Shown in pieces: positions 28,552 to 39,756 of a DNA stretch of 64,000 nucleotides. The DNA lies in assembly GCA_029204225.1 (NCBI GenBank), contig CM055107.1, positions 46,980,476 through 47,044,475 on the forward strand, written 5' to 3'. Source of the stretch: Diphasiastrum complanatum. Lineage: Eukaryota; Streptophyta; Lycopodiopsida; Lycopodiales; Lycopodiaceae. The notes below the pieces were generated by a model. The model made no database searches, was not told where the DNA came from, and worked only from the letters and a program-made list of their open reading frames with translations. How positions within the stretch are numbered: position 1 is the stretch's first letter; each line of letters begins with the position of its first letter. The position numbers were made by a program, and so were the translations under genes.

Positions 28552-29676
28552 TGTTGGAGAAAGAGGGTGTGTTGTGTGTGAGAAACGAAAAATAGCTCTA
28601 ACACGAAAACGAACACGAAAAGAAACGAAACACAAACGAGAAAACGAACTCATCGGAAAGTGTTCGTGCACAGCGGAATGAGCTATATGACTCATTCCCT
28701 AAGTATGACTACGCCTATCAGAGACGAACAAGACATTAGTGATAGAAATCATGGCCGTTCTGATTACGTAGCCAAACGTTAATTGAACACCAGAAGAGTA
28801 ACTTTTCGCGAACAACTAGATAAATTATTTGTCACGAATGATTCGCGAAGAGAGAGATGAGCTCGACTGATAATCAGTCGCGAATGATTCGCGAAGAGAG
28901 AGACTAATTACCAAATTGAGCAAATGAAAAAGTCAGACAGAATGAAAACAAGCATAGCAATATTGACAAAGATCTGAACGCAAAACCAAGAGCTGTTATC
29001 AGATTAAGTATATCAAATATACATGTCAATAATGCGGTAGAGCACAAGACAATAGCAGAAGAATCTGCGTGCTCTACAAAGCTAATTCAATCTGTAAAGG
29101 AATGAAACTTTATTACTGACAATAACAAATCAATGCACAAGGCATCTACTTCGTCTATCTCTGAAGAGCTTCTGATGCTAAATTTACACACACTTGATTT
29201 TCAATTTCTTAATCAACGATCAAATTGAGTACACAAATGGTATTCAATATATATACACAATGTTACAGGTGTGAAGATGAAGAAAGTACAAAGTGGATGT
29301 GCTGTCTGTAGTAGATTGTGGGTGGCTGCAATCATTGTCAAGTCTGTTAGTGCAGTTGCATGGGGTGAGCGTGAAGAGGCTGTGACGTCAGCCTTCACTG
29401 AAATGAACGTTGGTGAAGATGCGAAAAATGCGACATTCTGACGAAATGCCTTAGGATTGATTTACAGGGTGCCTTTGGCATTTTGTAAGGCAGTGTCGTC
29501 TTTTTTGCCCGTCACAAATCACGTGTAAAAACAGTGTCACATTTTTCGCCTTTTCTTCGTCTGTGAGAATTTACATGTAAATATGCAAATTACGCGACAA
29601 CGTGAGTAAATATGCAGCATGAATGGAGACAGATTAAAAAATGGGATTTAGGAGAGTAGAGGAAATAAATCCAACA
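28552..29676 (-). mobile_element. Solo LTR, copia family Y (1125 bp)
   Basis: Bounded by TGTTGG (28552) and CCAACA (29671-29676). The interior matches, in order, the LTRs at 32118-33802 and 53941-55079 (shared blocks AGTGTTCGTGCACAGCGGAA, GTACAAAGTGGATGTGCT, and the CAGTGTCG/TTTTTCGC U3 motif at 29490-29560). The orientation is set by the element at 30490-32117, whose primer-binding site follows its LTR on the minus strand. Flanks AAAAT/AAAAA are too simple to prove a target duplication. Confidence 0.8.
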
Positions 29677-30420
29677 AAAAAAACCACAATTTTGCTCACT
29701 CTCATGCCCATGATCCTCTTGACTCTTCTGTTGGTGACTAAAAATCCGAAAGCTTTTACTAGCCTAAGCTAATAAATTGCCTTGCTCTACTAAAGGCTTT
29801 CCTTGCCTTACTCTACCTAAGCTAATGAATCATTTTGCTCTATTGAGCGTAAATATTCATGTTGTAATCTTATTTAGAATCCCAAACTTGGACAATAAAA
29901 ATCGCCTAGGAGCTTTGAAGAAACTTCTGGGGCTATTGTTCGCCTCATTGGAAGGTGCATGCAACTATCCGCTGCAAACAAGTGATGGAAAAACTTTGTG
30001 ATGCTATGCTGAATCAGAGTAATCTATCAAAGCACCACAAAGATACTGAGCAACATTTTAAACCAGGCAAAGCACGAGTACTAAGACTCACCACGAATAT
30101 ATGCAAGCAAGACACTCAGGTAGGTTTACTAACAGGTAACAAAGACAAGGTCCTCCTTTGAGATAGTCCTGCCAAAGGACCTTTGCCTGGCCGCGCCCAT
30201 ACAGATCGATCACAAAATCAGCCCACAGAGAACATGATCCCATGTGCTTTTTTGAAATTTATAGATTTTGAAAGGTTATTGATTGTTATTGCAGCTCTAT
30301 CAACAATAATTATAGCACTAGTCATGCGCAAATGAAGCATTGCATGTGTGATAAAGAAAAAAAGAGGTTTTGACAATTTGCGAGTAAATCATTTGCGAGT
30401 TTTTTTTTCCTGAAAGGATG
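29677..30420 (+). other. Unassigned sequence
   Basis: Between the solo LTR and the copia D remnant. Short open frames exist but none shows a family signature. Confidence 0.45.
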
Positions 30421-30489
30421 ATATCAATTATTGAATGCAACTGGCTAAGCCGTTGGACTGAGGCGATAAACTATTGTTCAATGCATTGG

Positions 30490-31075
30490 CTCTAGCAGTA
30501 CTCCTTGAATTCAGTAGAGATATATTCTCCACCATTGTTGGACCTCAGGGCTTTGATCTTCTTACCAGTTTCTTTCTCTGCATGCTCCTTAAAGATTTTG
30601 AAGCAATTGAAAGCTTCAGATTTCTTCTTGATGAAGTACACCATCGTCTTTCTAGAAAATTCATCAATAAAAGTAATAAAATACTTTGCATCCTTCAATA
30701 TAGGATTCCGCATTGGACCACAAATGTTTGTATGTACAATATCTAACAAAATGCTAATGGCTTGATTTGAAAGATTTTCTAGCCTGTTTTCTGATTATAC
30801 AGTCTTGACGTACAGGTAATTTGACTTTCCTATCTGGATAGTTGAGATCAAGTACAATAGACTGCTTAGACATGTGCTGTACAGAGACATGAAGGACACT
30901 TGAAAGTAGTTTGGATTGATCAGTTGCAAATCTTAATCTTAATGTATCTTAGCCTCTGATAGCTTGTGTGCTATTGTCGCCCAGGTGAACAAACTTATTG
31001 GTATTGTAAAGCGTATAGGATTCAAAACAACCAATTTGGCTAGTCGTATGCTGACTGGCTCCGGAATCGAGAAAC
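30490..31075 (-). pseudogene. Copia family D protease to integrase remnant
   Basis: Minus strand. Protease WFLDSGASQHTTSQ near 31075-31030 is followed by LHVSVQHMSKQSIVLDL (pre-integrase region), then integrase core LDIVHTNICGPM with ITFIDEFSRKTMVYFIKKKSEAF and ALRSNNGGEYISTEFKEYC (second Asp replaced by Asn). Frame changes separate the blocks, and the element stops near 30490 before the catalytic Glu. A sister copy runs on the plus strand at 34510-36166. Confidence 0.85.
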
Positions 31076-31192
31076 CATGAGCTTTCGTTTGACGCTTCTT
31101 GGTGGCTTGTCATGAATGCATCGTGATTTTCTTCTTAATTCGACTGAGATGCTTGTGCAACTATATTTGCCATATGATTCGATTGCCCTTTG

Positions 31193-31970
31193 TTATTGTT
31201 CTTGGCTTGTAGAATGCGGCAATCCTGAATGTTTGCAGTATCTGCAAAACAACTTCTTCTTTGTCGGCGACTTCGACTGCTCTTGATGATTTTGTGTCGA
31301 CTTTAGTGGCTTTGAGCCTCTCTTCTTCTGATTGTTCGAATTCTTGTTGGTGTATAAGGCGCGAGAGTCGACAATAGATGAACTGGAGGGTTCATTCCTT
31401 CTTGTCTCTTCCTGCAACAGCATCGTAATGAATCGTGATAGAGTGAACTCTGGGTGTGTAGTGATCATCATCACCCAATTATCATACGATATTGGCAAGC
31501 TTGAAAACAATGTCATTACTACGTCTTGATTGTCTATGACAGATCCGACAACGACCATTTGCTGTAGCAGGTTCTTGAACTGGTTAATGTGATTTTGTAA
31601 TGAATCACCATTTGTCATTTTGAGGGAGAAGAATTTTCTCCTGAGATGTAGCTTGGAAGCTATGTCGTGCACTTCGTACAGGGTGCTCAAGATGTCCCAG
31701 ACTTCCTTGGAGGCCTGAGCTTCAGACACATGGCCAATGTGTGTGTCTGAGATGTTAAGGATGATCAACGCGAAAGCTTTTTCATCCTTCAGCTTCCATC
31801 CGGGAGATTACAATGTCGTCTACTTCAGGTCTTGCCTCTGCACTTGTGACAACATCATACAACTCCTTAGCCATTATCAGAGTCTTCATCTTAAATTTCC
31901 ACATATGATAGTTGGATCCATCAAGCTTGTCCATGATGGACATGGCCTTCCCTTGGGTATCCATGTGGAT
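31193..31970 (-). pseudogene. Copia family D gag
   Basis: Minus strand from ATG at 31964: IMDKLDGSNYHMWKFKMK, the copia gag N-terminus. After a frameshift near 31775 comes SEAQASKEVWDILSTLYEV (UBN2 domain), SLQNHINQFKNLLQQMVVVG, LFSSLPISYDNWVMM and a basic tail to a partial knuckle, CRYCKHSG, near 31235. The later Cys/His of the knuckle are lost by frame change. The upstream primer-binding site and LTR Y at 32104-33802 show this is the 5' end of the element. Confidence 0.87.
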
Positions 31971-32103
31971 GTTAGTCTAAGTGATAGTGATAACTATAAA
32001 TGACTTAAGAGTGAAAATCTAATGCAATTTATAGAACAAGAAAACAATTTTTTTATTGGACGATAGAACTAGGTTATGTGGGAAGCTTATTAAGCTATAA
32101 TAA

Positions 32104-32117
32104 TAGATCGGATACCA
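32104..32117 (-). promoter_or_regulatory. Primer-binding site of copia D
   Basis: Minus strand reads TGGTATCCGATCTA immediately after the LTR end CCAACA, a diverged form of the iMet site TGGTATCAGAGC. Confidence 0.7.
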
Positions 32118-33019
32118 TGTTGGAGAAATAGCGGCTGTGGATCGGATAGGTTGAACAATTGGATCAGAACAATCCTACTACTATGCGAAAGCAGTGGTCG
32201 ACTAATTCTTGCACTACTACAACAATTGGCGAACACAAAATAGAGCTTAATTGCGTTTATGCAGAAGAGGAAGAGCAGACAGTCAGATAAATCAATTTGA
32301 GAGTCAGACAGAAAGTGAAAGGCATGCAACATTGACAAAATTTGAATGCAAAAAAAACCAAACAGTAATTTATTCAGATTGAATGTATAGAAATACAAGT
32401 CAGATGATGCTGGTGAGCACAAAATAATAGCGGACGAAATCACGTGCCCATAAAGCTAACTACAATCTGTAACAACTATGAGCTTATTTTGACAATTAGT
32501 TTGAAAGGAAAGAATCAATGCTTGAAAGCATCTACTATGTCTGTCTCTGATAGGCTGTCGTCTCAACATCTATGGGCATTCGAGCGTATATGGAATCAGC
32601 CTATCTCGTCTGGCATCAATTGGCATAAGCATTTGCATTGGCATTTTTTTAAATAATTGATTACAATGATCAACTACATACAATTTACAATTCTACAGAT
32701 GTATGTACAAGAAGATGGCATGTAGCCGTTGCGCGATCTAGAATAGATCGTGGCTGCTGCTGTCATTGTTCAAGCAGTTGCACAATACATGAAGTGGGCA
32801 TGAGAAGGCTTTGAGTGTGTCGTTGATGATAGTCAATGGAGTCAAGATAGTCATTTGATGGTCCCTGACAATAGTCGGTTGAGTCGATAAGTTTGACTCC
32901 TTGATAAGTTGGCCTACTCTGACAAGTCAGGTGACTTTGACAAGTCGGATTGCCATTCTCTCGCGTGTCTTTGATAGTAGAGTATTTTTGCAGACTATGT
33001 GACAATGCGTGTGTAAATT

Positions 33020-33260
33020 AAAATTTAGGATTTTTGTGGAAGATGGGCGAACCTCCACCTTTTCGAATGTCTCCCTAACCTCCTTAGGAGACTGGTGGTT
33101 TTCTTTATTCAACAATTCTTGATTTCCTCCTCAGCAGCTTCCTTTTGCAAATCAGGGCTTTGCTCCCCTTCATCCAAGACATGCACGCTATTAGGGCTCT
33201 CCATAACATGTTCATCCCCAACCATGTCCATTCTTGTTGGATTATTCTCCTTCCTACTAA
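33020..33260 (-). other. Unassigned coding-like fragment in LTR Y
   Basis: Minus strand reads MDMVGDEHVMESPNSVHVL, GEQSPDLQKEAAEEEI and, after a frame change, NKENHQSPKEVRETFEKVEV. This Glu/Lys-rich sequence has no counterpart in the other two LTR Y copies, so it is an insertion. Family unknown; possibly another retroelement's N-terminal region. Confidence 0.35.
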
Positions 33261-33452
33261 TCGACTAATCGGTTTTTAATCTTCATCCAATTGTTTATCT
33301 AGTTCTGTGGATTTTTTCGTGTCTTTATACAGTCTATAGAATTACTAGTGTTTTTACACAGTTTACAAAAATACACGAAGTTTGACAACAATGTCGCATT
33401 TTCTCTCTCTACAAACTCGACAGTGTCGCCTGTCAAAAATCTCATGTAAAAT

Positions 33453-33690
33453 GCAGTGTCGACTTTTTGCATTTTTCGCTTGTCAAAAATCTCGTGTAAA
33501 AATGCAGTGTCGTCTTTTTCGCATTTTTCACCTGTCAGGAATTACGTGTAAAAGTGCAGTGTCATATTTTTCGCATTTTTCGCTTGTTAGAAATTACGTG
33601 CAAAAGTGTCGTCTTTTTCGCATTTTTTGCCTGTCAAAAATTATGAGTAAAAATGCAGTGTCACATTTTTTGCCTGTGGCAGTTTATGTT
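33453..33690. repeat. 51-bp minisatellite in LTR Y (about five units)
   Basis: GCAGTGTCGTCTTTTTCGCA followed by TTTTTCGCCTGTCAAAAATT and ACGTGTAAA recurs at 33453, 33504, 33555, about 33606 and 33656. One or two units of the same motif stand in the corresponding place of the other LTR Y copies (29490-29560, 54845-54980). Confidence 0.9.
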
Positions 33691-33934
33691 CATTTATGTA
33701 GAATGACAGTTTACGTTCATTTATGCAGACAGACTGTTTACAGCCAATTGTTCACCACTTATCAACAAGCAACTTCTGAGAAGAACTGGATAAATGCCAA
33801 CGGATTCCATCCAACTGGCAATCGCATTTGATGACCTAATTACTTAGTATAAATCAACTGTTCATACATCTTATTAATAATCAGAATGATCAAGTCGAGA
33901 TCCACATTGTGAATTGTGAAGGAGTTGAGTGTTA

Positions 33935-34275
33935 TTACATGATGCTTCCTACGCTCTCATCAAGCAGATCGTTCACAATCAGAAACTCAAACTCATTGAG
34001 AATCATTTTTGCAAGAGCATTGATATTCGTTGATGCAATAGTGGTGGATGTCGTAGTATTCTGCCCTACTGTATAAGGCAACATACTGATATTCGGCTCA
34101 TCATCTAAATCTTCATCCTCCTCCCGAATTGCATCGTCCATAGCATTTTGCAAGAGTGCATACTCATTATGGCATTTCAGCTCACGTCTAATTCGTTTAG
34201 GTAAACCTGACAAAAACCACATAATCATGGCATTGTTCTTAATCAGCTCAGGTTTGCACTCAGATCTGAGGCGTT
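33935..34275 (-). pseudogene. Ty3 family Z gag fragment
   Basis: Minus strand: LRSECKPELIKNNAMIMWFL, SGLPKRIRRELKCHNEY, AMDDAIREEDEDLDDEPN, then TTTSTTIASTNINALAK. This matches in order the plus-strand fragment at 57370-57700. It is the C-terminal part of a Ty3 gag before its zinc finger. No LTR is directly attached. Confidence 0.8.
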
Positions 34276-34509
34276 ATTGCACTACTGCTTATCAGTAGAG
34301 TTGTTTATTTCAGACTTATTCTCAGTTACTCAGAGATAGCTTTAGAGTGTGCAGTTTCTATCCGCTATTGTCTTGCGCTCATTAGCATTTGATCTTGTTC
34401 TTCTGAATCAATACTATATCCTTATTGCGTCAGTTTGTGTCAGAATGCATGCATCTCTGTATTGCTTTTGTACCTGATAGAAATTGTCTAAGAATTTAAT
34501 ACTTTATGT

Positions 34510-36166
34510 TAGATGGCCGCTGGCGAATCAGTCATAGACGATCAAGACGCAATTATGACATTGCTTTCAAGCCTATCCTCTACATATGAGAACTGGGTGA
34601 TGATCATCACGACACACTCAAATTTAGCTCTTATTAGAGTTATCACTATGTTGCTGCAAGAAGATAATTAAAGAATTCAAGACACTTTGTCTACCTCTTC
34701 ATCTCATGCTCTATATGTCAACAAGGGCTCGAAACGACAGAAGCAGAAAAGCTCCGACTCAAAGTCAAGAACAATCATCAAATTACATTCGTCGAAGAAG
34801 AAGATGTTTTGCAGGTATTAATAATCATGAGATCCAGGATTGCTGAATTCTCAAAGCGAAGAATGCAACCAAGCAAATATAGTTACATCATCTCCTCAAG
34901 TCGAAATGAACAAAGGCGCTTTTATGGTCAAAGACAAATACGCAAATTTGGATGATTCGTGGTTTCTGGATTCTAGAGCTACTCAAAATATGACCAATCA
35001 TCGTGAGATTTTCCATTTCTATATGTCTTACAACACAAAGAAGTATGTTCATCTTGGTGATGATAGCACTCACACTATCGAAGGTGAAGGTATTGTAAGA
35101 TTAAGGTTCCAACATGATCATTTCAAACTACTGTCAAAAGTTTCGTATGTTTCTAAACTCTCTACAAATCTGTTATCAGTAAGTAAAATTACAGATTTAG
35201 GTCATAAGGTGGAGTTTGAGTCTGATCAATGCAGAATTATTGATAGAACAATACGATCCTTGCACTTGACAAGAGGCAGAGATACTTATATAGATTGGCA
35301 CATTGTTATTCTGGTTCTAGTCAAGTCTTGAAACCTCTGTTCTTGTCAATAAAGCATTACTATGACATAATCGCTTAGGACACTTGAATTATGCATCTGT
35401 TTCGAACATGTCCAGACAATCCATGGCTCTTGATCTCGACTATCCTTCTGGTAAAGTCGATCTCCATGTCTGTTATAGTTGCATCCTTGGAAAGCAGACT
35501 AGGATTCCTTTTAGATCAAGTCATAGGCATGCAACAAAATGTCTGTTAGATGTTGTTCATACAAATATATGTGGACCTATGCAAACACCTTCATTGCTAG
35601 ATACAAAGTATTTCATTACCTTTATTGACGAATTCTTCAGAAGAACATCTGTTTATTTCATTAAATAGAAATCAGAGACTTTCATCAAGTTCAAACAATT
35701 CAAAGAGCATGCAGAAAATCAAACCGGTAAACGAATCAAAGAACCGAGGTTAGATAACGGGGGAGAATATATCTCCACCGAATTCAAGGATTACTGCCTT
35801 AACAACGACATTGAATAACAATACATTATCTCCTATTCGCCTCAATCAAATGGTCTTGTTGAGAGAAAGAACAGAACCTTAGTCGAATCGACAAAGTGCA
35901 TGTTATCACATGCAACACTTCTGAAGTCCTTCTGGGCCGAATTTGTTTCAACAACAATCTATATTCAAAACAGATGTCCTACTAAATGTCTCTCAAACAA
36001 AACACCATTCGAAGTTTGGACATGTACCAAACCTTCTTTATCAAACTTACGAGTTTTTGGATGTACTGCTTATGCACATATTCCTCACGATCTCAGAAAG
36101 AAGCTATGTAATAAACACTCCTCAGGGAGCCAAGCACAAAGCAACATCAAATCTAAATGCCTGTGA
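34510..36166 (+). pseudogene. Copia family D second copy: gag end, protease, integrase
   Basis: Gag C-terminus (LLSSLSSTYENWVMI at 34560-34610), then protease WFLDSRATQNMTNHREIF, where the active DSG has become DSR. Next are LRFQHDHFKLLSKVSYVSKL, pre-integrase VCYSCILGKQTRIPF, and integrase DVVHTNICGPM, DNGGEYISTEFKDYC and SPQSNGLVERKNRTLVE (catalytic Glu), ending GCTAYAHIPHDLRKKL. Stops at several places (for example 35668 and 35816) make it non-functional. It is the sister of the minus-strand copy at 30490-31970, giving an inverted pair. Confidence 0.87.
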
Positions 36167-36528
36167 TCTGTCACTAAAACTTGCACATCTACCCGATACT
36201 AATCAATCCACAGTAACATTTAAGAGAAAGATATCAACAACACATTCATACCAATGTACCCAAACAAGAGCATGAATGGAAAGCATAAAAGAGAATGTAG
36301 GATGAAAGATCTTTAATAGAAAGTGCAACAACATTTCATTACATGTGTATGCTCTCGAAAACTCATGGAGGAGGCTCCTATAGATACTACAAGAGGGTGA
36401 ATTCCATTCTATAAACTTTTGGGGTCCACCTCTCAACTTACACATCATTAGGAGGCCTCTTTCTTGATAAGTCAACTTTTGATTTATCAAATCCATCCAA
36501 TGTGGCACAAGTTCTTGTTTATATCAAC
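36167..36528 (+). other. Unassigned sequence between retroelement fragments
   Basis: Follows the copia D copy; no recognised domain. Near its end the gag frame of the next fragment is already open. Confidence 0.4.
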
Positions 36529-36900
36529 AAATTCAAGCCACTAATAAGCAGCTTCTTGAAACTAATCAAAAGAACCAAGACTTGGAGTCTAGGTTAGCCA
36601 ACCAGAAGAAGCATGTAGTTCCACCTCCCGTAAAATTGTTTAAGGGAGAGAAGAAAGATAGGAACTTGCAAGTGGTAAGTTCATGGCTTAATGTTTGGAA
36701 CAAATACTTTGGCATGAACCAATTCCCAGAATGTGAAAAGTTATCCACTGTTACTATGTTCCTTGAGGGAAGAGCCTTAGTATGGTGGGATGACCTAGTT
36801 GCAAAAGGCAATCAACCTTGTACATGGGAAGATTTTTGCATAGTATTTAGGGAATACTTTCTACCACTGTTAGATGACTATGAACCATTGGTGTTGCTTG
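36529..36900 (+). pseudogene. Ty3 gag fragment (other family)
   Basis: Frame reads a short coiled coil (QATNKQLLETNQKNQDLES), then PPPVKLFKGEKKDRNLQVV, the capsid core with FLEGRALVWWDDLV and WEDFCIVFREYFLP. It resembles the gag core of family A ([12 protein letters not shown]) but is distinct. It breaks off at about 36890 where the region leading to the tandem array begins. Confidence 0.8.
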
Positions 36901-37433
36901 TGTGTTTTTCTATTATGCAAATATAACAACAAGGATTCAAATTAGAATGATAGAAATGCTTTAGTTTTTACATCCAATGCAAAATAAAAGCACTTGATTT
37001 CTACTCATTCAATCTTATTGTTTGTAAGTTCAATTCAAGCCTACTATTTGCAAGCTCAATCCAAGCTTAAGAGATCAACAATAACAAGCTACCTTTGCCT
37101 TAATCCAAAGCAAAAATGAAAACCAAATCTTTATGTATACTTCAATTAACTAAATCCAAGCTAAGGTTTACATAAAAATCCCAATCCCATTCCATTTCTA
37201 TTTGTCATTACAAAAGAAACCATAATTTTCACATTTCTCACTATTCTAGATCTCCAAATCCAATGAAACTAGTGTCTAGAAAAGGAAAATTAATGAAGCT
37301 TTATAAAAACTTCAAGTTTCAGATTTGATTTTCAAATTTATAGATCTGAAAATCAGAACTTCATAATGACAAAAAACAGAATTTCAAAACTTGTTTTATA
37401 CACAAAGTTACACTACCATTCCTTTCCTACATT
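36901..37433 (-). other. AT-rich leader-like sequence with a degenerate array unit
   Basis: 37250-37433 contains weak copies of the array motif (TTCAGATTTGATTTTCAAATT, AGATCTGAAAATCAGAACTT), a decayed partial unit of the 608-bp repeat. The rest shows nothing. Confidence 0.5.
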
Positions 37434-37920
37434 GCCATCTTGATGAAAGTAGGAGATAGAAAGGTGTAACTAATGAAGTTTGGATGAAAACTTCACTTTT
37501 CAGATCTGATTTTCAGATTTACAGGTCTGAAAAATAGAACTTCAAAATAAAAATCAGAACTTCAAACACTTCATTTATGCATAAAAAACACTAGTTTTGA
37601 TCAAAAAACATAGCTAGAATCAATCTTTTTGCAAAAAAAAGTTTGTGTATGTAGAAGAAGACTTTCTCTAATCATCTCACAAATATTTTTTCAGAACTTT
37701 CAAAAACCCAAAGCCCACTTTAAAACTTCTCTAACATAAAAAAAAATCTGCCCCTAAACAATTCTATAAGGATCATTACTCTTTTCCAAAGAAAATTAGA
37801 TTCATTGGGCACTCCAAGCTTCCTACAACTAGGAAAGCCAATAATCTTCCCCCAAAAAAATTTAGTTGGTGATCTTAATAGAACTTGAAGAAGGTTAGAA
37901 AGGTTACCATCTTTTGTCTA

Positions 37921-37932
37921 GCTCTGATACCA
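37921..37932 (-). promoter_or_regulatory. Primer-binding site in array unit 1
   Basis: Complement reads TGGTATCAGAGC, a perfect iMet site. Units 2 and 3 (38529-38540, 39137-39148) read TGGAAACAGAGC. Confidence 0.85.
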
Positions 37933-39744
37933 CTTTAACAAGTAAAAAGGAGAAAGTCCTCCAAATCCAAGGTAGAGCCTCCAAATATCCTCCAAGCAAC
38001 CTGCAAGCTCCAAGATGCTTCCTCAACTCCAAGATAGGATGCCATCTTCATGAAATTAGAAGATAGAAAGGTGTAACTAATGAAGTTTGGATGAAAACTT
38101 CACTTTTCAGATCTAATTTTCAGATTTACAGGTCTGAAAAATAGAACTTCAAAATAAAAATCAGAACTTCAAACACTTCATTTATGCATAAAAAACAATA
38201 GTTTTGATCAAAACACATAGATAGAATCAATCCTTTTGCAAAAAAAAGTTTGTGTATGTAGAGGAAGACTTTCTCTAATCATCCCACAAATCTTTTTTCA
38301 GAACTTTCAAAATCCCAAAGTCCACTTTAAAACTTCTCTAACATAATAAAAAAATCAGCCCCTAAACAATTCTATAAGGATCACTACTCTTTTCCAAAGA
38401 AAATTAGATTCATTGGGCACTCCAAGCTTCCTACAACTAGGAAAGCCAATAATCTTCCCCAAAAAAAATTTAGTTGGTGATCTTAATAGAACTTGAAGAA
38501 GTTTAGAAAGGTTACCATCTTTTGTCTAGCTCTGTTTCCACTTTAACAAGTAAAAAGGAGAAAGTCCTCCAAATCCAAGGTAGAGCCTCCAAATATCCTC
38601 CAAGCAACCTGCAAGCTCCAAGATGCTTCCTCAACTCCAAGATAGGATGCCATCTTCATGAAATTAGAAGATAGAAAGGTGTAACTAATGAAGTTTGGAT
38701 GAAAACTTCACTTTTCAGATCTAATTTTCAGATTTACAGGTCTGAAAAATAGAACTTCAAAATAAAAATCAGAACTTCAAACACTTCATTTATGCATAAA
38801 AAACAATAGTTTTGATCAAAACACATAGATAGAATCAATCCTTTTGCAAAAAAAAGTTTGTGTATGTAGAGGAAGACTTTCTCTAATCATCCCACAAATC
38901 TTTTTTCAGAACTTTCAAAATCCCAAAGTCCACTTTAAAACTTCTCTAACATAATAAAAAAATCAGCCCCTAAACAATTCTATAAGGATCACTACTCTTT
39001 TCCAAAGAAAATTAGATTCATTGGGCACTCCAAGCTTCCTACAACTAGGAAAGCCAATAATCTTCCCCAAAAAAAATTTAGTTGGTGATCTTAATAGAAC
39101 TTGAAGAAGTTTAGAAAGGTTACCATCTTTTGTCTAGCTCTGTTTCCACTTTAACAAGTAAAAAGGAGAAAGTCCTCCAAATCCAAGGTAGAGCCTCCAA
39201 ATATCCTCCAAGCAACCTGCAAGCTCCAAGATGCTTCCTCAACTCCAAGATAGGATGCCATCTTCATGAAATTAGAAGATAGAAAGGTGTAACTAATGAA
39301 GTTTGGATGAAAACTTCACTTTTCAGATCTAATTTTCAGATTTACAGGTCTGAAAAATAGAACTTCAAAATAAAAATCAGAACTTCAAACACTTCATTTA
39401 TGCATAAAAAACAATAGTTTTGATCAAAACACATAGATAGAATCAATCCTTTTGCAAAAAAAAGTTTGTGTATGTAGAGGAAGACTTTCTCTAATCATCC
39501 CACAAATCTTTTTTCAGAACTTTCAAAAACCCAAAGTCCACTTTAAAACTTCTCTAACATAATAAAAAAATCAGCCCCTAAACAATTCTATAAGGATCAC
39601 TACTCTTTTCCAAAGAAAATTAGATTCATTGGGCACTCCAAGCTTCCTACAACTAGGAAAGCCAATAATCTTCCCCAAAAAAAATTTAGTTGGTGATTTT
39701 AATAGAACTTGAAGAAGTTAAGAAAGGTTACCATCTTTTGTCTA

Positions 39745-39756
39745 GCTCTGATACCA
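39745..39756 (-). promoter_or_regulatory. Primer-binding site in array unit 4 (adjacent to the full LTR)
   Basis: Complement reads TGGTATCAGAGC. It is the unit next to the remaining LTR and so probably the original site. Confidence 0.87.

Larger units (their letters stand above)
32118..33802 (-). repeat. 5' LTR (family Y) of copia D, expanded
   Basis: Begins TGTTGGAGAAATAG on the plus strand, matching TGTTGGAGAAAGAG at 28552. Shared blocks include GAGCACAAAATAATAGCGGA and GCATCTACTATGTCTGTCTCTG. It is longer than the solo LTR because it holds a 51-bp minisatellite (33453-33690) and an unrelated coding-like stretch at 33020-33260. The upper limit, near ATAAATGCCAAC at 33791-33801, is an estimate. 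Confidence 0.6.

Noticed and set aside
28547-29681. Target duplication AAAAT/AAAAA around the solo LTR Y
   Set aside because: The flanks are poly-A and differ by one base; not informative.
37921-37932. GCTCTGATACCA as part of a tRNA gene
   Set aside because: Only the 12-nt primer-binding complement is present; no cloverleaf or A/B boxes around it.
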